Assembly: GCF_006782915.1 (NCBI RefSeq)
Contig: NZ_VCNP01000058.1
Coordinates: forward strand, 124,001-188,000
DNA from: Streptomyces calvus
GTDB taxonomy: Bacteria; Actinomycetota; Actinomycetes; Streptomycetales; Streptomycetaceae
Direction: 5' to 3'
DNA length: 64,000 nt
Below the pieces are notes generated by a model. That model did no database searches. It was not told the origin of the DNA and saw only the letters and a list, made by a program, of their open reading frames with translations. How positions within the stretch are numbered: the stretch's first letter is position 1; the number at the start of each line of letters is the position of its first letter. Below, one piece after another: positions 19,673 to 27,596 of the stretch. Position numbers and translations under genes: made by a program.

Positions 19673-21982
19673 TCAGCGCGACCGGGGCAGGGCCTCCCGG
19701 CCGTCCGCCGACTCGCCCGCACCGGCCGGGCCCGCCGCAGCGGACCCGGCCGCCGCGTCGTCCGCGAGGTCCGGGCGCCCGGGGAACTCGGTGCCGAGCA
19801 GCCGCAGCAGCGGCGCCGCCTTCACCGCCGTCTCCTCGAACTCCGCCGCCGGGTCCGAGAGGGCGATGACGGCGCCGCCGACGCCGTAGCGCAGCCGGTT
19901 ACCGCTGAGCACCACCGTGCGGATCACGATGCTCAGATCCACCGCGCCGGTCAGCGAGAAGTAGCCGATGGCCCCCGAGTACACCCCGCGCGGGCCGCCC
20001 TCCAGCCGGTCGATGATCTGCATGGTGCGGATCTTCGGGGCGCCGGTCATGGAACCGCCCGGGAACGCGGCGCGCACGGCGGCGACCGGGCTGAGCCCGG
20101 GACGCAGCCGCGCCCGCACCGTGCTCACCAGTTGGTGCACCGTCGCGTACGTCTCCACCTGGAACACCGGGTCCGCGATGACCGAACCGACCTGCGCGCA
20201 CCGGCCGAGGTCGTGCCGGACCAGGTCGACGATCATCAGGTTCTCGGCGCGGTCCTTCTCGCTAGTCGCCAGGTCCTCGGCGAGCCGCGCGTCCTCCTGC
20301 GGCGAGGCGCCGCGCGGCCGGGTGCCCTTGATGGGCTTGGACTCCATCACCCCGTGCCGGTCGATGCGCAGGAACCGCTCGGGGGAGGTGCTCAGCACCG
20401 CCATCGTTCCGAAGTGCAGGAACGCGGCGAACGGCGCCCGGCTCACCCGGCGCAGACAGCGGTAGGCCTGCCACGGGTCCAGATCGGTGTCCGCCTCGGC
20501 CATGTTGGTCAGGCACACCTCGTAGGTCTCGCCGGCCGCGATCTCCTGCTGGCAGGCGTCGATCAGCTTGAGGTAGGCGTCGCGGTCGTGGCGCAGCACC
20601 ACCGGGCCGGTGCCGCCGGGCGCGGGCGGCCGGTAGGTCTCCGGTTCCCGGCCCGCGACGGTCTCCAGTACGGCGGCGGCCGACGCGAGCCAGGAGCGTG
20701 CCGCCTCCTCGTCGCCGTCCTCGGCCAGCGCCAGCAGATACGTCGTGTCGGTGCGGTGGTCGAGGACCAGGGCACGGTCGGCGAAGACGAGGACGGCGTC
20801 CGGGTCGGGGGAGCGGTGCGCCGCGTCGCCGTCGCACTCCGCCTTGAGTTCGTAGCCCAGGCAGCCGACCCAGCCCAGCGCGAAGTCGAAGGGCAGCTCC
20901 GGGACGTGTGTGCTCAGCCCGGCGAGGTCCCGCTCCAGCCAGGCCAGGAACGGCGACCGCTCGACGCGCGTGGTGCCGCGCTCCGTGACGGTCACGGTGC
21001 CGGCCTCCACGTCCGCCTTGGCGACGCGGGCCAGCGGCCCGGAGGCGTCCCCCATCACCGACAGCTGCCCCAGACGTCCGCCCGGGCGGCTGCTGTCCAG
21101 CCAGAACGGGTGGTCGCCGGTACGGAAGAGCCGGTCGAAGACGACCTCCGCGTCCCAGCGGGTGCCCAGCCGTTCGGCGAGGACCCGCAGCCGACGCGGC
21201 GAACCGCCGCCCGCGTCCAGGCCGCCGGAACCCGCCGTCACCGCACCCTGCCCGCCGCTCGCCCCCGCAGGCCCGCTCGCCCCCGCAGGCCCGCCCGCGT
21301 GTGCGCCCGCGGTCGTACGTCCGGCCGCGCCCGTGTCGTCCGGTGAGCGGCGCTGCTCCGGGATGCCCACCGTGACGGCGTTCCCGCCGCGGGCCCGGAA
21401 GCGGCCGTGCCGCTCGGTCAGCCGCCGGAAGTTCTCCAGCAGCCGGTGCCCCTCCCGGGTGCCGATGGACTCCGGGTGGAACTGCACACCCCACAACGGC
21501 AGCGTCCGGTGCCGCAGGGCCATCAGCACCCCGTCCGGCGCCCACGCCGTGGCCTGGAGCTCCCGCGGCAGATCCGTCACCGCGAGCGAGTGGTAGCGGA
21601 CCACCTCCAGCGGCTGCGGCATCCCCTCGAACAGGCCGCTGCCGTCGTGCCGTACGAAACAGGTCCTGCCGTGCCGCGGCTCGGGCGCGCGGCCCACCGA
21701 GGCACCGTGGGCCAGCGCCATGCCCTGGTGGCCCAGGCACACCCCGAGCACCGGCAGCCGGCCCTCCTCGGCGATGCCCGCGCACAGCCCGAAGTCGGCG
21801 GGCCGGTGCGGGGTGCCGGGGCCGGGGGAGAGCACCACGTTGTCGAAGGAGTCCAGGAGCCCCGGCCGCCACGACGGGTCGTCGTTGCGGATCACCTCCG
21901 GCTCCCGCCCGTTGACCCGGGACAGGTAGTGGAACAGGTTGTACGTGAACGAGTCGTAGTTGTCGACGAGCAGTGTGCGCAT
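19673..21982 (-). CDS. pabAB: Aminodeoxychorismate synthase, fused PabA-PabB
   Basis: 769 residues; converts chorismate and glutamine to 4-amino-4-deoxychorismate, the first step to the PABA starter unit. The N-terminal glutamine amidotransferase (about 1-200) starts VDNYDSFTYNL and has the nucleophile motif GVCLGHQ and the His of VQFHPES. A ~70-residue Ala/Gly/Ser-rich linker follows, then the chorismate-binding half with PIKGTRPRG, ENLMIVDLVRHDLGR and GSMTGAPK. The Lys of PIKGT marks PabB rather than anthranilate synthase (which has PIAGT). The ATG at 21982 has AAGGAA upstream. It lies after a terminator hairpin for the thioesterase gene, so it may have its own promoter in the 120 bases before the start. 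Together with pabC at 37420 it supplies PABA to the loading module. Confidence 0.96.
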   Translation of the reverse strand: MRTLLVDNYDSFTYNLFHYLSRVNGREPEVIRNDDPSWRPGLLDSFDNVVLSPGPGTPHRPADFGLCAGIAEEGRLPVLGVCLGHQGMALAHGASVGRAPEPRHGRTCFVRHDGSGLFEGMPQPLEVVRYHSLAVTDLPRELQATAWAPDGVLMALRHRTLPLWGVQFHPESIGTREGHRLLENFRRLTERHGRFRARGGNAVTVGIPEQRRSPDDTGAAGRTTAGAHAGGPAGASGPAGASGGQGAVTAGSGGLDAGGGSPRRLRVLAERLGTRWDAEVVFDRLFRTGDHPFWLDSSRPGGRLGQLSVMGDASGPLARVAKADVEAGTVTVTERGTTRVERSPFLAWLERDLAGLSTHVPELPFDFALGWVGCLGYELKAECDGDAAHRSPDPDAVLVFADRALVLDHRTDTTYLLALAEDGDEEAARSWLASAAAVLETVAGREPETYRPPAPGGTGPVVLRHDRDAYLKLIDACQQEIAAGETYEVCLTNMAEADTDLDPWQAYRCLRRVSRAPFAAFLHFGTMAVLSTSPERFLRIDRHGVMESKPIKGTRPRGASPQEDARLAEDLATSEKDRAENLMIVDLVRHDLGRCAQVGSVIADPVFQVETYATVHQLVSTVRARLRPGLSPVAAVRAAFPGGSMTGAPKIRTMQIIDRLEGGPRGVYSGAIGYFSLTGAVDLSIVIRTVVLSGNRLRYGVGGAVIALSDPAAEFEETAVKAAPLLRLLGTEFPGRPDLADDAAAGSAAAGPAGAGESADGREALPRSR

Positions 21983-22102
21983 GAGCGTTTCCTTGTCCAG
22001 GAGGCGCGTGAGCGGAAAGTGACGTGGAACGTGACGGACGCGGGTGACGGTCCGGCCGTGTGCGGGCTCTCCGGTGGCGGGTCGACCACGACTCCTGCGC
22101 CT

Positions 22103-22138
22103 GCCCGGGTGGTGCCCGCCGAGCGGCACCACCCGGGC
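22103..22138 (-). terminator. Hairpin downstream of the thioesterase gene
   Basis: A perfect 14-base-pair stem (GCCCGGGTGGTGCC at 22103-22116 with its complement at 22125-22138, 8-base loop) begins 5 bases beyond the thioesterase stop on the minus strand. It separates that gene from pabAB. No T-run follows. Confidence 0.75.
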
Positions 22139-22143
22139 GGACG

Positions 22144-22914
22144 TCAGGACGCCGGGGCGGAACGGGCCAGGCCGAGGGCGTCGGCGATCTCGCCGTTGAC
22201 CGCCGTCAGATGCTGGGTGAGGAAGAAGTGGCCGCCGGTGAACACCCGCAGCCGGAACGGCCCTTCGGTGTGGTCCCGCCACCGCTCGGCCTCCTCGACC
22301 GTGGTGAGCGGGTCGCCGTCACCGGTGAGCACCGTGATCCCGCAGCGCACGGTCCGGTCCGGCGGGCAGGAGTAGGTCTCGATGGCGCGGTAGTCGCCGC
22401 GCAGCGCCGGCAGCGCCATCCGCAGGATCTCCTCGTCGCCGAGGACACCCGCCGCGGTGCCGTTCAGGCGCTTCATCTCCGCGACGATCCCGTCGTCGTC
22501 GCGCAGGTGCACCTCCTCGGACCGCGTGGTCGACGGGCCGCGCCGGCCCGAGGCGATGACGGTGAGCGGTCCGGCGTCCTTCTGCTCCAGCCGCCACGCC
22601 GTCTCGAACGCCAGCGCCGCGCCCATGCTGTGCCCGAAGAACACGGTGGGCCGGCCGTCCAGGGCCAGCAGCTGCTCGGCGACCAGATCGGCCAGCCGGC
22701 CGAGGTCCTCCACGCAGGGCTCCTTGCGCCGGTCCTGACGCCCGGGGTACTGCAGCGACAGGACCTCGGCGGCCGGCGCGAACCGGGCCGAGACCGGGTG
22801 GTAGAAGCTGGCCGAACCGCCCGCGTGCGGGAAGCAGACCAGCCGTACCGCGCCGGCGTCGGCCGGGTGGTAGCGCCGCAGCCACAGGGCCGAGGTGTCG
22901 TCAGCGGTGGTCAC
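22144..22914 (-). CDS. fscTE: Type II thioesterase (proofreading)
   Basis: 256 residues, alpha/beta-hydrolase fold of the type II thioesterase family that removes wrong or stalled acyl groups from PKS carrier proteins. LVCFPHAGGSASFYHP lies near the N-terminus, the nucleophile is in FFGHSMGAAL, and the catalytic His is probably in GGHFFLTQH. Length is typical for the family. The start is GTG at 22914 with GAAGGGA 8 bases upstream; a longer frame upstream lacks a ribosome site. It belongs to the minus-strand polyene modification genes and is followed by a strong hairpin. Discrete thioesterases are standard in candicidin-type clusters; the symbol is by analogy. Confidence 0.93.
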   Translation of the reverse strand: MTTADDTSALWLRRYHPADAGAVRLVCFPHAGGSASFYHPVSARFAPAAEVLSLQYPGRQDRRKEPCVEDLGRLADLVAEQLLALDGRPTVFFGHSMGAALAFETAWRLEQKDAGPLTVIASGRRGPSTTRSEEVHLRDDDGIVAEMKRLNGTAAGVLGDEEILRMALPALRGDYRAIETYSCPPDRTVRCGITVLTGDGDPLTTVEEAERWRDHTEGPFRLRVFTGGHFFLTQHLTAVNGEIADALGLARSAPAS

Positions 22915-22940
22915 GGTGTGAGTCCCTTCGGTGATGCCGC

Positions 22941-22962
22941 GGCCGGCGGTGCTCCGCCGGCC
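22941..22962 (-). terminator. Short hairpin between ferredoxin and thioesterase genes
   Basis: GGCCGGCGG (22941-22949) and CCGCCGGCC (22954-22962) form a 9-base-pair stem with a TGCT loop, 26 bases before the thioesterase start, in the 254-base gap after the ferredoxin gene. It could be an attenuator or partial terminator. No other feature was seen in the gap. Confidence 0.45.
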
Positions 22963-23168
22963 GGTCGGGTCCGTGGCGGTACGCGACGGGCGCACCTCCC
23001 GCCACGGCGTGCGCCACGGACCCCTGACTCCTCGACCGTACGTCCGGACCCTCTGGACCCCGGACGTCCCGTCGGGGAACTCCGTGCCCGGGCGCCGCGC
23101 CCCGCCACGGAAGTCCTTGCTCCGGCCGGGCCGCGGCCGGCGCCCCGCCGCGCCCCGCGCGCCGGCGG

Positions 23169-23363
23169 TCAGTCCTCATGGACGGTGATCGAACCCGACG
23201 GACACAGGTCGGCCGCGGCCAGGACACCCTCCGCGTCCGCCGCGCCGGGCTCCTGCACGAGCAGGGTGACGATCCCGTCGTCGTCCTGGTCGAAGACCTC
23301 CGGCGCGTTCAGCGCGCACTGGCCCGCTCCGACGCACCGCTCGCTGTCGACGGTGACGCGCAT
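23169..23363 (-). CDS. fscFE: Small ferredoxin (3Fe-4S type) partner of the P450
   Basis: 64 residues, cytoplasmic. Cysteines at 10 and 16 (CVGAGQC) and a third in LCPSG near 54 match single-cluster ferredoxins of the 3Fe-4S type that feed electrons to bacterial P450s. The protein is acidic, as expected for docking to a P450. The ATG at 23363 has GAGGAG 8 bases upstream. It lies 88 bases downstream of the P450 gene on the same strand, so the two are probably co-transcribed and work together in oxidising the polyene. Confidence 0.95.
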   Translation of the reverse strand: MRVTVDSERCVGAGQCALNAPEVFDQDDDGIVTLLVQEPGAADAEGVLAAADLCPSGSITVHED

Positions 23364-23451
23364 GCTCGTTGCTCCTCGTGGGGGTGGGTACTTCGGCGGA
23401 GAATGGGCCGGGTGCCGCCGGGACCGTCCGGCGGCACCCGGTGCCGGTGGC

Positions 23452-24633
23452 CTACCAGCGCACCGGCAGCTCGTGGAGTCCGAACAGGATGCCGTCGTAC
23501 TTGAAGGCCAGTTCGTCCAGCGGGACGGCCAGCTCCAGCGTCGGAACGCGTTCGAACAGCTTGCGGTAGGCGATCTCCATCTCGACCCGCACCAGGTTCT
23601 GGCCCAGGCACTGGTGGACGCCGTAACCGAACGCCACGTGCCGGCGCTCGGAGCGCTCCGGGTCGAAGGCGTGCGGGCAGGCGAACACCTCGGTGTCGTG
23701 GTTGGCGGCGGCCAGCAGCGGCACGATGCCCTCGCCCTTGCGGATCAGCTGACCGGCGATCTCCACGTCGTCCACGGCGACCCGCAGCGCCACCATGTCG
23801 GCCACCGAGTGCAGCCGCAGCAACTCCTCCACCAGCCGCTCGTTGCCGATCCACTGCGGGTTGGTGAGCAGGGTGACCACACCCAGGCCGATGTTGTTGG
23901 CGGTGGTCTCGTGGCCCGCGATCAGCAGGAGCAGCAGCACGCCCGACAGTTCCTGACCGGTGAGCTGCCCGGTGGCCAGCAGCCGGCTGATCAGGTCGTC
24001 GCCCGGCCACTTCTCCTTGATCGCGATCAACCGGTTGATGTAGCGCAGCAGTTCGCGGGTGGCCGTGGCCCGCTCCTCGTCGGTGGAGGTGCGGATGGCG
24101 ACCAGGGTGCGGGTGCGGGACTCGAAGAAGTCACGGTCCGCCGGCGGCACACCCAGCAGCGAGGAGATCACCAGGGACGGCACCGGCAGCGCGAAGTCGC
24201 CGATGAGGTCGGCCCGGTCGCCGGCGGCGAGCATCGCGTCGATCCGCTCGTCCACGATGCGCTCGATCGACGGGCGCAGTTCGCGGACCCGCCGCACGGT
24301 GAACTCGGGGATGAGGACCTTGCGGAACCGGTCGTGCTCGGGCGAGTCCAGGCCGACGAACCAGCCCGGGATCTGTTCCTGCTTGGGCACGCCCATCGTC
24401 TCACCGACGTTGGGGAAGCCCTCGTTGTCCGGATTGGCGCTGATCTTCGGGTGGGTCAGCACCGCGCGCACGTCCTCGTGCCGGGTCACCAGCCAGATCG
24501 GCACGCCGTTCGGCAGGTGGGACAGCACCAGACCGCTCTGCGCGCGGTGGCTCGCGTACTGGGACAGGGGCAGCGGTTCCTCCGGTGTGCGCCGCGGGAA
24601 GCCGACCACCGTGGGGCCGGTGCTGGTCGTCAT
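23452..24633 (-). CDS. fscP: Cytochrome P450, probable polyene C-methyl to carboxyl oxidase
   Basis: 393 residues. Landmarks: I-helix AGHETTANN with acid-alcohol pair, K-helix EELLR, and heme loop FGYGVHQCLG with Cys342. It is a soluble class I bacterial P450 of normal length. The ATG at 24633 has GAAGGAA upstream; a frame extending 22 codons further lacks a ribosome site. In polyene clusters the P450 paired with its own ferredoxin oxidises an exocyclic methyl branch of the ring to the carboxyl group (FscP, NysN and AmphN). That role is inferred from neighbours and family. A second polyene P450 could sit outside the window. Confidence 0.92.
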   Translation of the reverse strand: MTTSTGPTVVGFPRRTPEEPLPLSQYASHRAQSGLVLSHLPNGVPIWLVTRHEDVRAVLTHPKISANPDNEGFPNVGETMGVPKQEQIPGWFVGLDSPEHDRFRKVLIPEFTVRRVRELRPSIERIVDERIDAMLAAGDRADLIGDFALPVPSLVISSLLGVPPADRDFFESRTRTLVAIRTSTDEERATATRELLRYINRLIAIKEKWPGDDLISRLLATGQLTGQELSGVLLLLLIAGHETTANNIGLGVVTLLTNPQWIGNERLVEELLRLHSVADMVALRVAVDDVEIAGQLIRKGEGIVPLLAAANHDTEVFACPHAFDPERSERRHVAFGYGVHQCLGQNLVRVEMEIAYRKLFERVPTLELAVPLDELAFKYDGILFGLHELPVRW

Positions 24634-24709
24634 GTCCGTTCCTTCTTCCTCTTCCTGAGGGTTCCCGGGGCCCGGGCGGTCCGGGCGGTCCGGGAGCACG
24701 TCGGCGCGG

Positions 24710-25768
24710 TCAGCCCGCGCCGTAGAACTCCCGGACGGCGCCGGTCACGTACTCCTGGTCGGCGGCGGTCAGTCCGGTGTGGGTGGGCAGGTACAGGCCG
24801 TCCTCGCTGAAGCGGTGCGCGTTCAGCGACGGCCACACCGGGTCGAGGTAGCCGGGCTGCCGGCTCATCGGCTTGAAGAACAGGCGGGTCTCGATGCCGC
24901 GGTCCGCCAGGTGCGCCCGCAGCTCCTCGCGGCGCTCGGCACGGATGTCGTACATCCACAGCACGTCCCGCGGCGGCATCAGCGTGACGCCGGGCACGTC
25001 CTTGAGCCCGGCGTCGTAACGGGCCTCGATCTCCCGGCGGGCCGCCAGGATCTCGTCCAGCCGCTCCACCTGCGCCAGCGCCACGGCCGCCTGCATGGCC
25101 GTCATACGGAAGTTGTAGGCCAGCTTCTTGTGCAGGAAGCTGTGGTCGCGGGTGAACGCCATGGCCCGCAGGTGCGCCAGCTGCTCGGCCAGCCGCGGGT
25201 CGTCGGTGAGGCAGATGCCGCCCTCACCCGCGGTGATGATCTTGTTGGCGAAGAGCGAGAAGCAGGCGATGTCCCCGACCGGCCGCACGCCGTGCGCCTC
25301 CGCCGAGTCCTCCACCACCCGCAGGTTGTACTGGTGCGCGAGGTCCATCACCGCGTCCATGTCGCAGCGCCGCCCGTAGACGTGCACCGGCATCAGCGCC
25401 TTGGTGCGCGGGGTGATCTTCTCCTCGATCAGGGAGACGTCGATGTTCAGGTCGTCCCCGCAGTCCACGAAGACGGGCGTCGCCCCGGTGTACGTGACCG
25501 CCCACGCGGAAGCCACCATGGTGAACTCCGGCACGATCACCTCGTCCCCGGGGCCGATGCCCAGCGCGCGCAGGGCCAGGGTCAGCGCGGCCGTGCCGGA
25601 GGAACACGCGACGCCGTGCGCCACGCCGTTCCACTCGGCGAACGCCTCCTCGAAGCGCCGTACGTACGGGCCCTGCGAGGAGATCCAGCCGCCGGCGACG
25701 GCGTCGGTGACGTACTCCAGTTCGCGCCCGTCCAGGGCGGGCCGGGAGACGGGATGGGTGAAAGACAT
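24710..25768 (-). CDS. fscMII: PLP-dependent sugar aminotransferase (DegT/DnrJ/EryC1 family), mycosamine or perosamine synthesis
   Basis: 352 residues, complete. The N-terminus (VSRPALDGRELEYVTDAV) and the internal SSGTAALTLALRALGIGPGDEV are typical of GDP-perosamine synthase-like enzymes. The PLP lysine is in FANKIITAGEGG. It should transfer an amino group to GDP-4-keto- or GDP-3-keto-6-deoxymannose to give the amino sugar attached to the polyene. The ATG at 25768 has CGAGG just upstream. It lies 97 bases after the glycosyltransferase gene and 76 bases before the P450. The sequence alone does not tell C3 (mycosamine) from C4 (perosamine) amination; mycosamine is commoner in aromatic heptaenes. 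Confidence 0.92.
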   Translation of the reverse strand: MSFTHPVSRPALDGRELEYVTDAVAGGWISSQGPYVRRFEEAFAEWNGVAHGVACSSGTAALTLALRALGIGPGDEVIVPEFTMVASAWAVTYTGATPVFVDCGDDLNIDVSLIEEKITPRTKALMPVHVYGRRCDMDAVMDLAHQYNLRVVEDSAEAHGVRPVGDIACFSLFANKIITAGEGGICLTDDPRLAEQLAHLRAMAFTRDHSFLHKKLAYNFRMTAMQAAVALAQVERLDEILAARREIEARYDAGLKDVPGVTLMPPRDVLWMYDIRAERREELRAHLADRGIETRLFFKPMSRQPGYLDPVWPSLNAHRFSEDGLYLPTHTGLTAADQEYVTGAVREFYGAG

Positions 25769-25865
25769 GCGTCCTCGCTGCGATGATGCGGGCGGTGGCC
25801 CAGGGACCGGAAGGCGGGAAGAAGTCGGGGCGCCGGGTCGGCGCCGGCTCACGGGTGGTGCGCGG

Positions 25866-27242
25866 TCACGGCCTCGGCAGCAGGCCCAGGATCAGGTCGG
25901 CCGCCGCCTTGCGTCCGCCGGCCGCCCGCTGCAGCGCGCCGAGGCGCTCCGCACGCTCACGGAACGACGGGTCCTCGATCACCCGGGTGAGCTTGTCGAC
26001 GACGTCGTCCGGGTCGACGGTCCCCGGCCGGTCCAGGGTCAGGCTGATGCCGAAGTCGCTGCCGCGCACCGCCTGGTCGAAGCAGTCCACCCACAGCGGC
26101 CGCACAACCTGCGGCTTACCGAAGTAGACACCCTCGTGGTAGGCGTTCCCGCCGCCGTGCGAGAAGAACACCGACACCTTCGGGTGCGCCAGCACGTCCA
26201 GCTGGGACGGCACCCAGCTCTCCACCCGCAGGTTGCCGGGCAGCGAGCCGGCCGGCGGCAGCAGGTGCTGCTGCTCCTTCGGCAGCTTCCACAGGAACTG
26301 GTGCCGGTCCGACATCCGGCGGGCCACCTCCACCAGCGCCGCGACCTCCTCGCGGGTCAGCCGGGTGATGGTGCCGAACCCCATGTAGACCACCGACGAC
26401 TGCCGGTCCAGCCAGCCGCTGAGGTCCTCGTCCTGCGGGCACTCCGGCAGCGGCGGCAGCAGCGCGCCCACCAGGCGCACCTTCTCCGGGAGGTCGAAGG
26501 GGTAGTCGAGCTCCGGGATGGACGAACACAGCACCATCTCGGCCTCGTCCACCCGGGTCAGCGCGTTGGGCGGGGCGATGCCCAGCTCCTTGCGGATCGC
26601 CGCGTCCTCCCGCAGCACCTTGCCCATCGACGGGTGCAGGAACATGAAAAGCGTGCGCCACTTGAACAGCGTGTTCTGCAGCCGCTGCCGGCGGGTCATC
26701 GCCAGCGGCAGACCGGAGTTGGGGACCGGGAAGTGCTTCGGCGTGTAGGACGAGCCGAACGGATTGTGCGAGGTCAGCACGTTGCTCGGGACGAACGGCA
26801 CCGACAGCACGTACGGGATCCGGTGGGTGAGGGCCAGGTCGACACCGAAGCCGCTCACACAGTCGATCACCATCAGCGCGGGCCGGACCTCCTCCACCAC
26901 CTTCTCCAGCGCACGGTACTTGCGCGCCTGGAGCGCCGGCTTGTACGACTGCCGGACCACGGCGCGGTGCGCCTTGAACCGGGAGGACTGGGTCACCTCC
27001 CGGTAGACGGCGTCGTCCCAGGTCACCGCCGACAGTTCCGACACGGTCCCGCCCAGGGACGCGAACGACACCGCCGACTCGGCGGCCAGCGCCGCCACGT
27101 CGTCCCGCCGGTGCTCGTCGGTGGCGAACCACACGTCGGGCACACCACGCCGGGCCAGTTCCCCGGCCAGCACCAGCAGCGGGTTGAGCAGGCCGCTCTC
27201 GGGGAGACCGACGAAGAGGATCGGCCGTGCGGCGGAGTCCAT
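25866..27242 (-). CDS. fscMI: Polyene macrolide glycosyltransferase (GT1 family)
   Basis: 458 residues. An N-terminal Rossmann half starting FVGLPESGLLNPLLVLAGEL and a C-terminal nucleotide-sugar binding half with FFSHGGGNAYHEGV and PLWVDCFDQA show a GT-B enzyme of the UDP-glycosyltransferase/MGT family, longer than antibiotic-resistance MGTs and like NysDI/AmphDI. It should attach the GDP-amino sugar to the macrolactone. The ATG at 27242 has GAAAGGG upstream. It is the first gene of the minus-strand group and diverges from the regulator genes; the 354-base gap contains a PimM-like box. Confidence 0.93.
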   Translation of the reverse strand: MDSAARPILFVGLPESGLLNPLLVLAGELARRGVPDVWFATDEHRRDDVAALAAESAVSFASLGGTVSELSAVTWDDAVYREVTQSSRFKAHRAVVRQSYKPALQARKYRALEKVVEEVRPALMVIDCVSGFGVDLALTHRIPYVLSVPFVPSNVLTSHNPFGSSYTPKHFPVPNSGLPLAMTRRQRLQNTLFKWRTLFMFLHPSMGKVLREDAAIRKELGIAPPNALTRVDEAEMVLCSSIPELDYPFDLPEKVRLVGALLPPLPECPQDEDLSGWLDRQSSVVYMGFGTITRLTREEVAALVEVARRMSDRHQFLWKLPKEQQHLLPPAGSLPGNLRVESWVPSQLDVLAHPKVSVFFSHGGGNAYHEGVYFGKPQVVRPLWVDCFDQAVRGSDFGISLTLDRPGTVDPDDVVDKLTRVIEDPSFRERAERLGALQRAAGGRKAAADLILGLLPRP

Positions 27243-27402
27243 GAGGGCCCTTTCACGAGGTGACTGCCGAAGCCGGCCGCCGGGCCGCGCGGGCGCGACC
27301 GGCAGGCGGACAGGGCAGGGCGGAGTTGTCCGTGTGCGGCCCGCAGGCACGGGCCCGAGCCGGGCGGCGCCGACCGCACCACACCTTGATCTCACGGCAA
27401 CA

Positions 27403-27418
27403 ACCGGGAAATCCTTAG
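27403..27418. promoter_or_regulatory. PimM-like (PAS-LuxR) operator in the glycosyltransferase/regulator divergent gap
   Basis: ACCGGGAAATCCTTAG agrees at 13 of 16 positions with the PAS-LuxR consensus CTVGGGAWWTCCCBAG, including the whole GGGAWWTCC core. It lies midway in the 354-base gap, 161 bases from the glycosyltransferase start and 179 from regulator I, so it could serve either promoter. Confidence 0.65.
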
Positions 27419-27482
27419 ACTTGGCCGCCACGGCCGGACGGGACACCGCGCACGGGGGGACGCCGCGCGAAGATGACGCCGG

Positions 27483-27498
27483 GGCAACGGATGTTGCC
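27483..27498. promoter_or_regulatory. Inverted repeat GGCAAC-N4-GTTGCC before regulator I
   Basis: A perfect 6-base inverted repeat with a 4-base spacer lies about 100 bases before the GTG of the first regulator. A lone GGCAAC half-site occurs at 27396-27401. It could be an operator for one of the regulators encoded here; no binding protein can be named. Confidence 0.45.
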
Positions 27499-27596
27499 TG
27501 TACGGTGGGCGCGCACCGAGCGTTCCGTACGCGCCGAGGACGGGGGTTGACCACCTGAGCGCCGTCGCGGGCTCAGTACGACGCAAGGGAGACCAC

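Noticed and set aside
12425..21346. Very long plus-strand open frames opposite the exporter, loading PKS and pabAB
   Set aside because: The minus-strand genes have full catalytic motifs and good start sites. The plus-strand frames are low-complexity and also run through the intergenic repeat field.
19673..21982. Anthranilate synthase (TrpEG or phenazine PhzE type)
   Set aside because: The chorismate-binding half has PIKGT rather than PIAGT, and a pabC gene plus a CoA-ligase loading module are in the same cluster.
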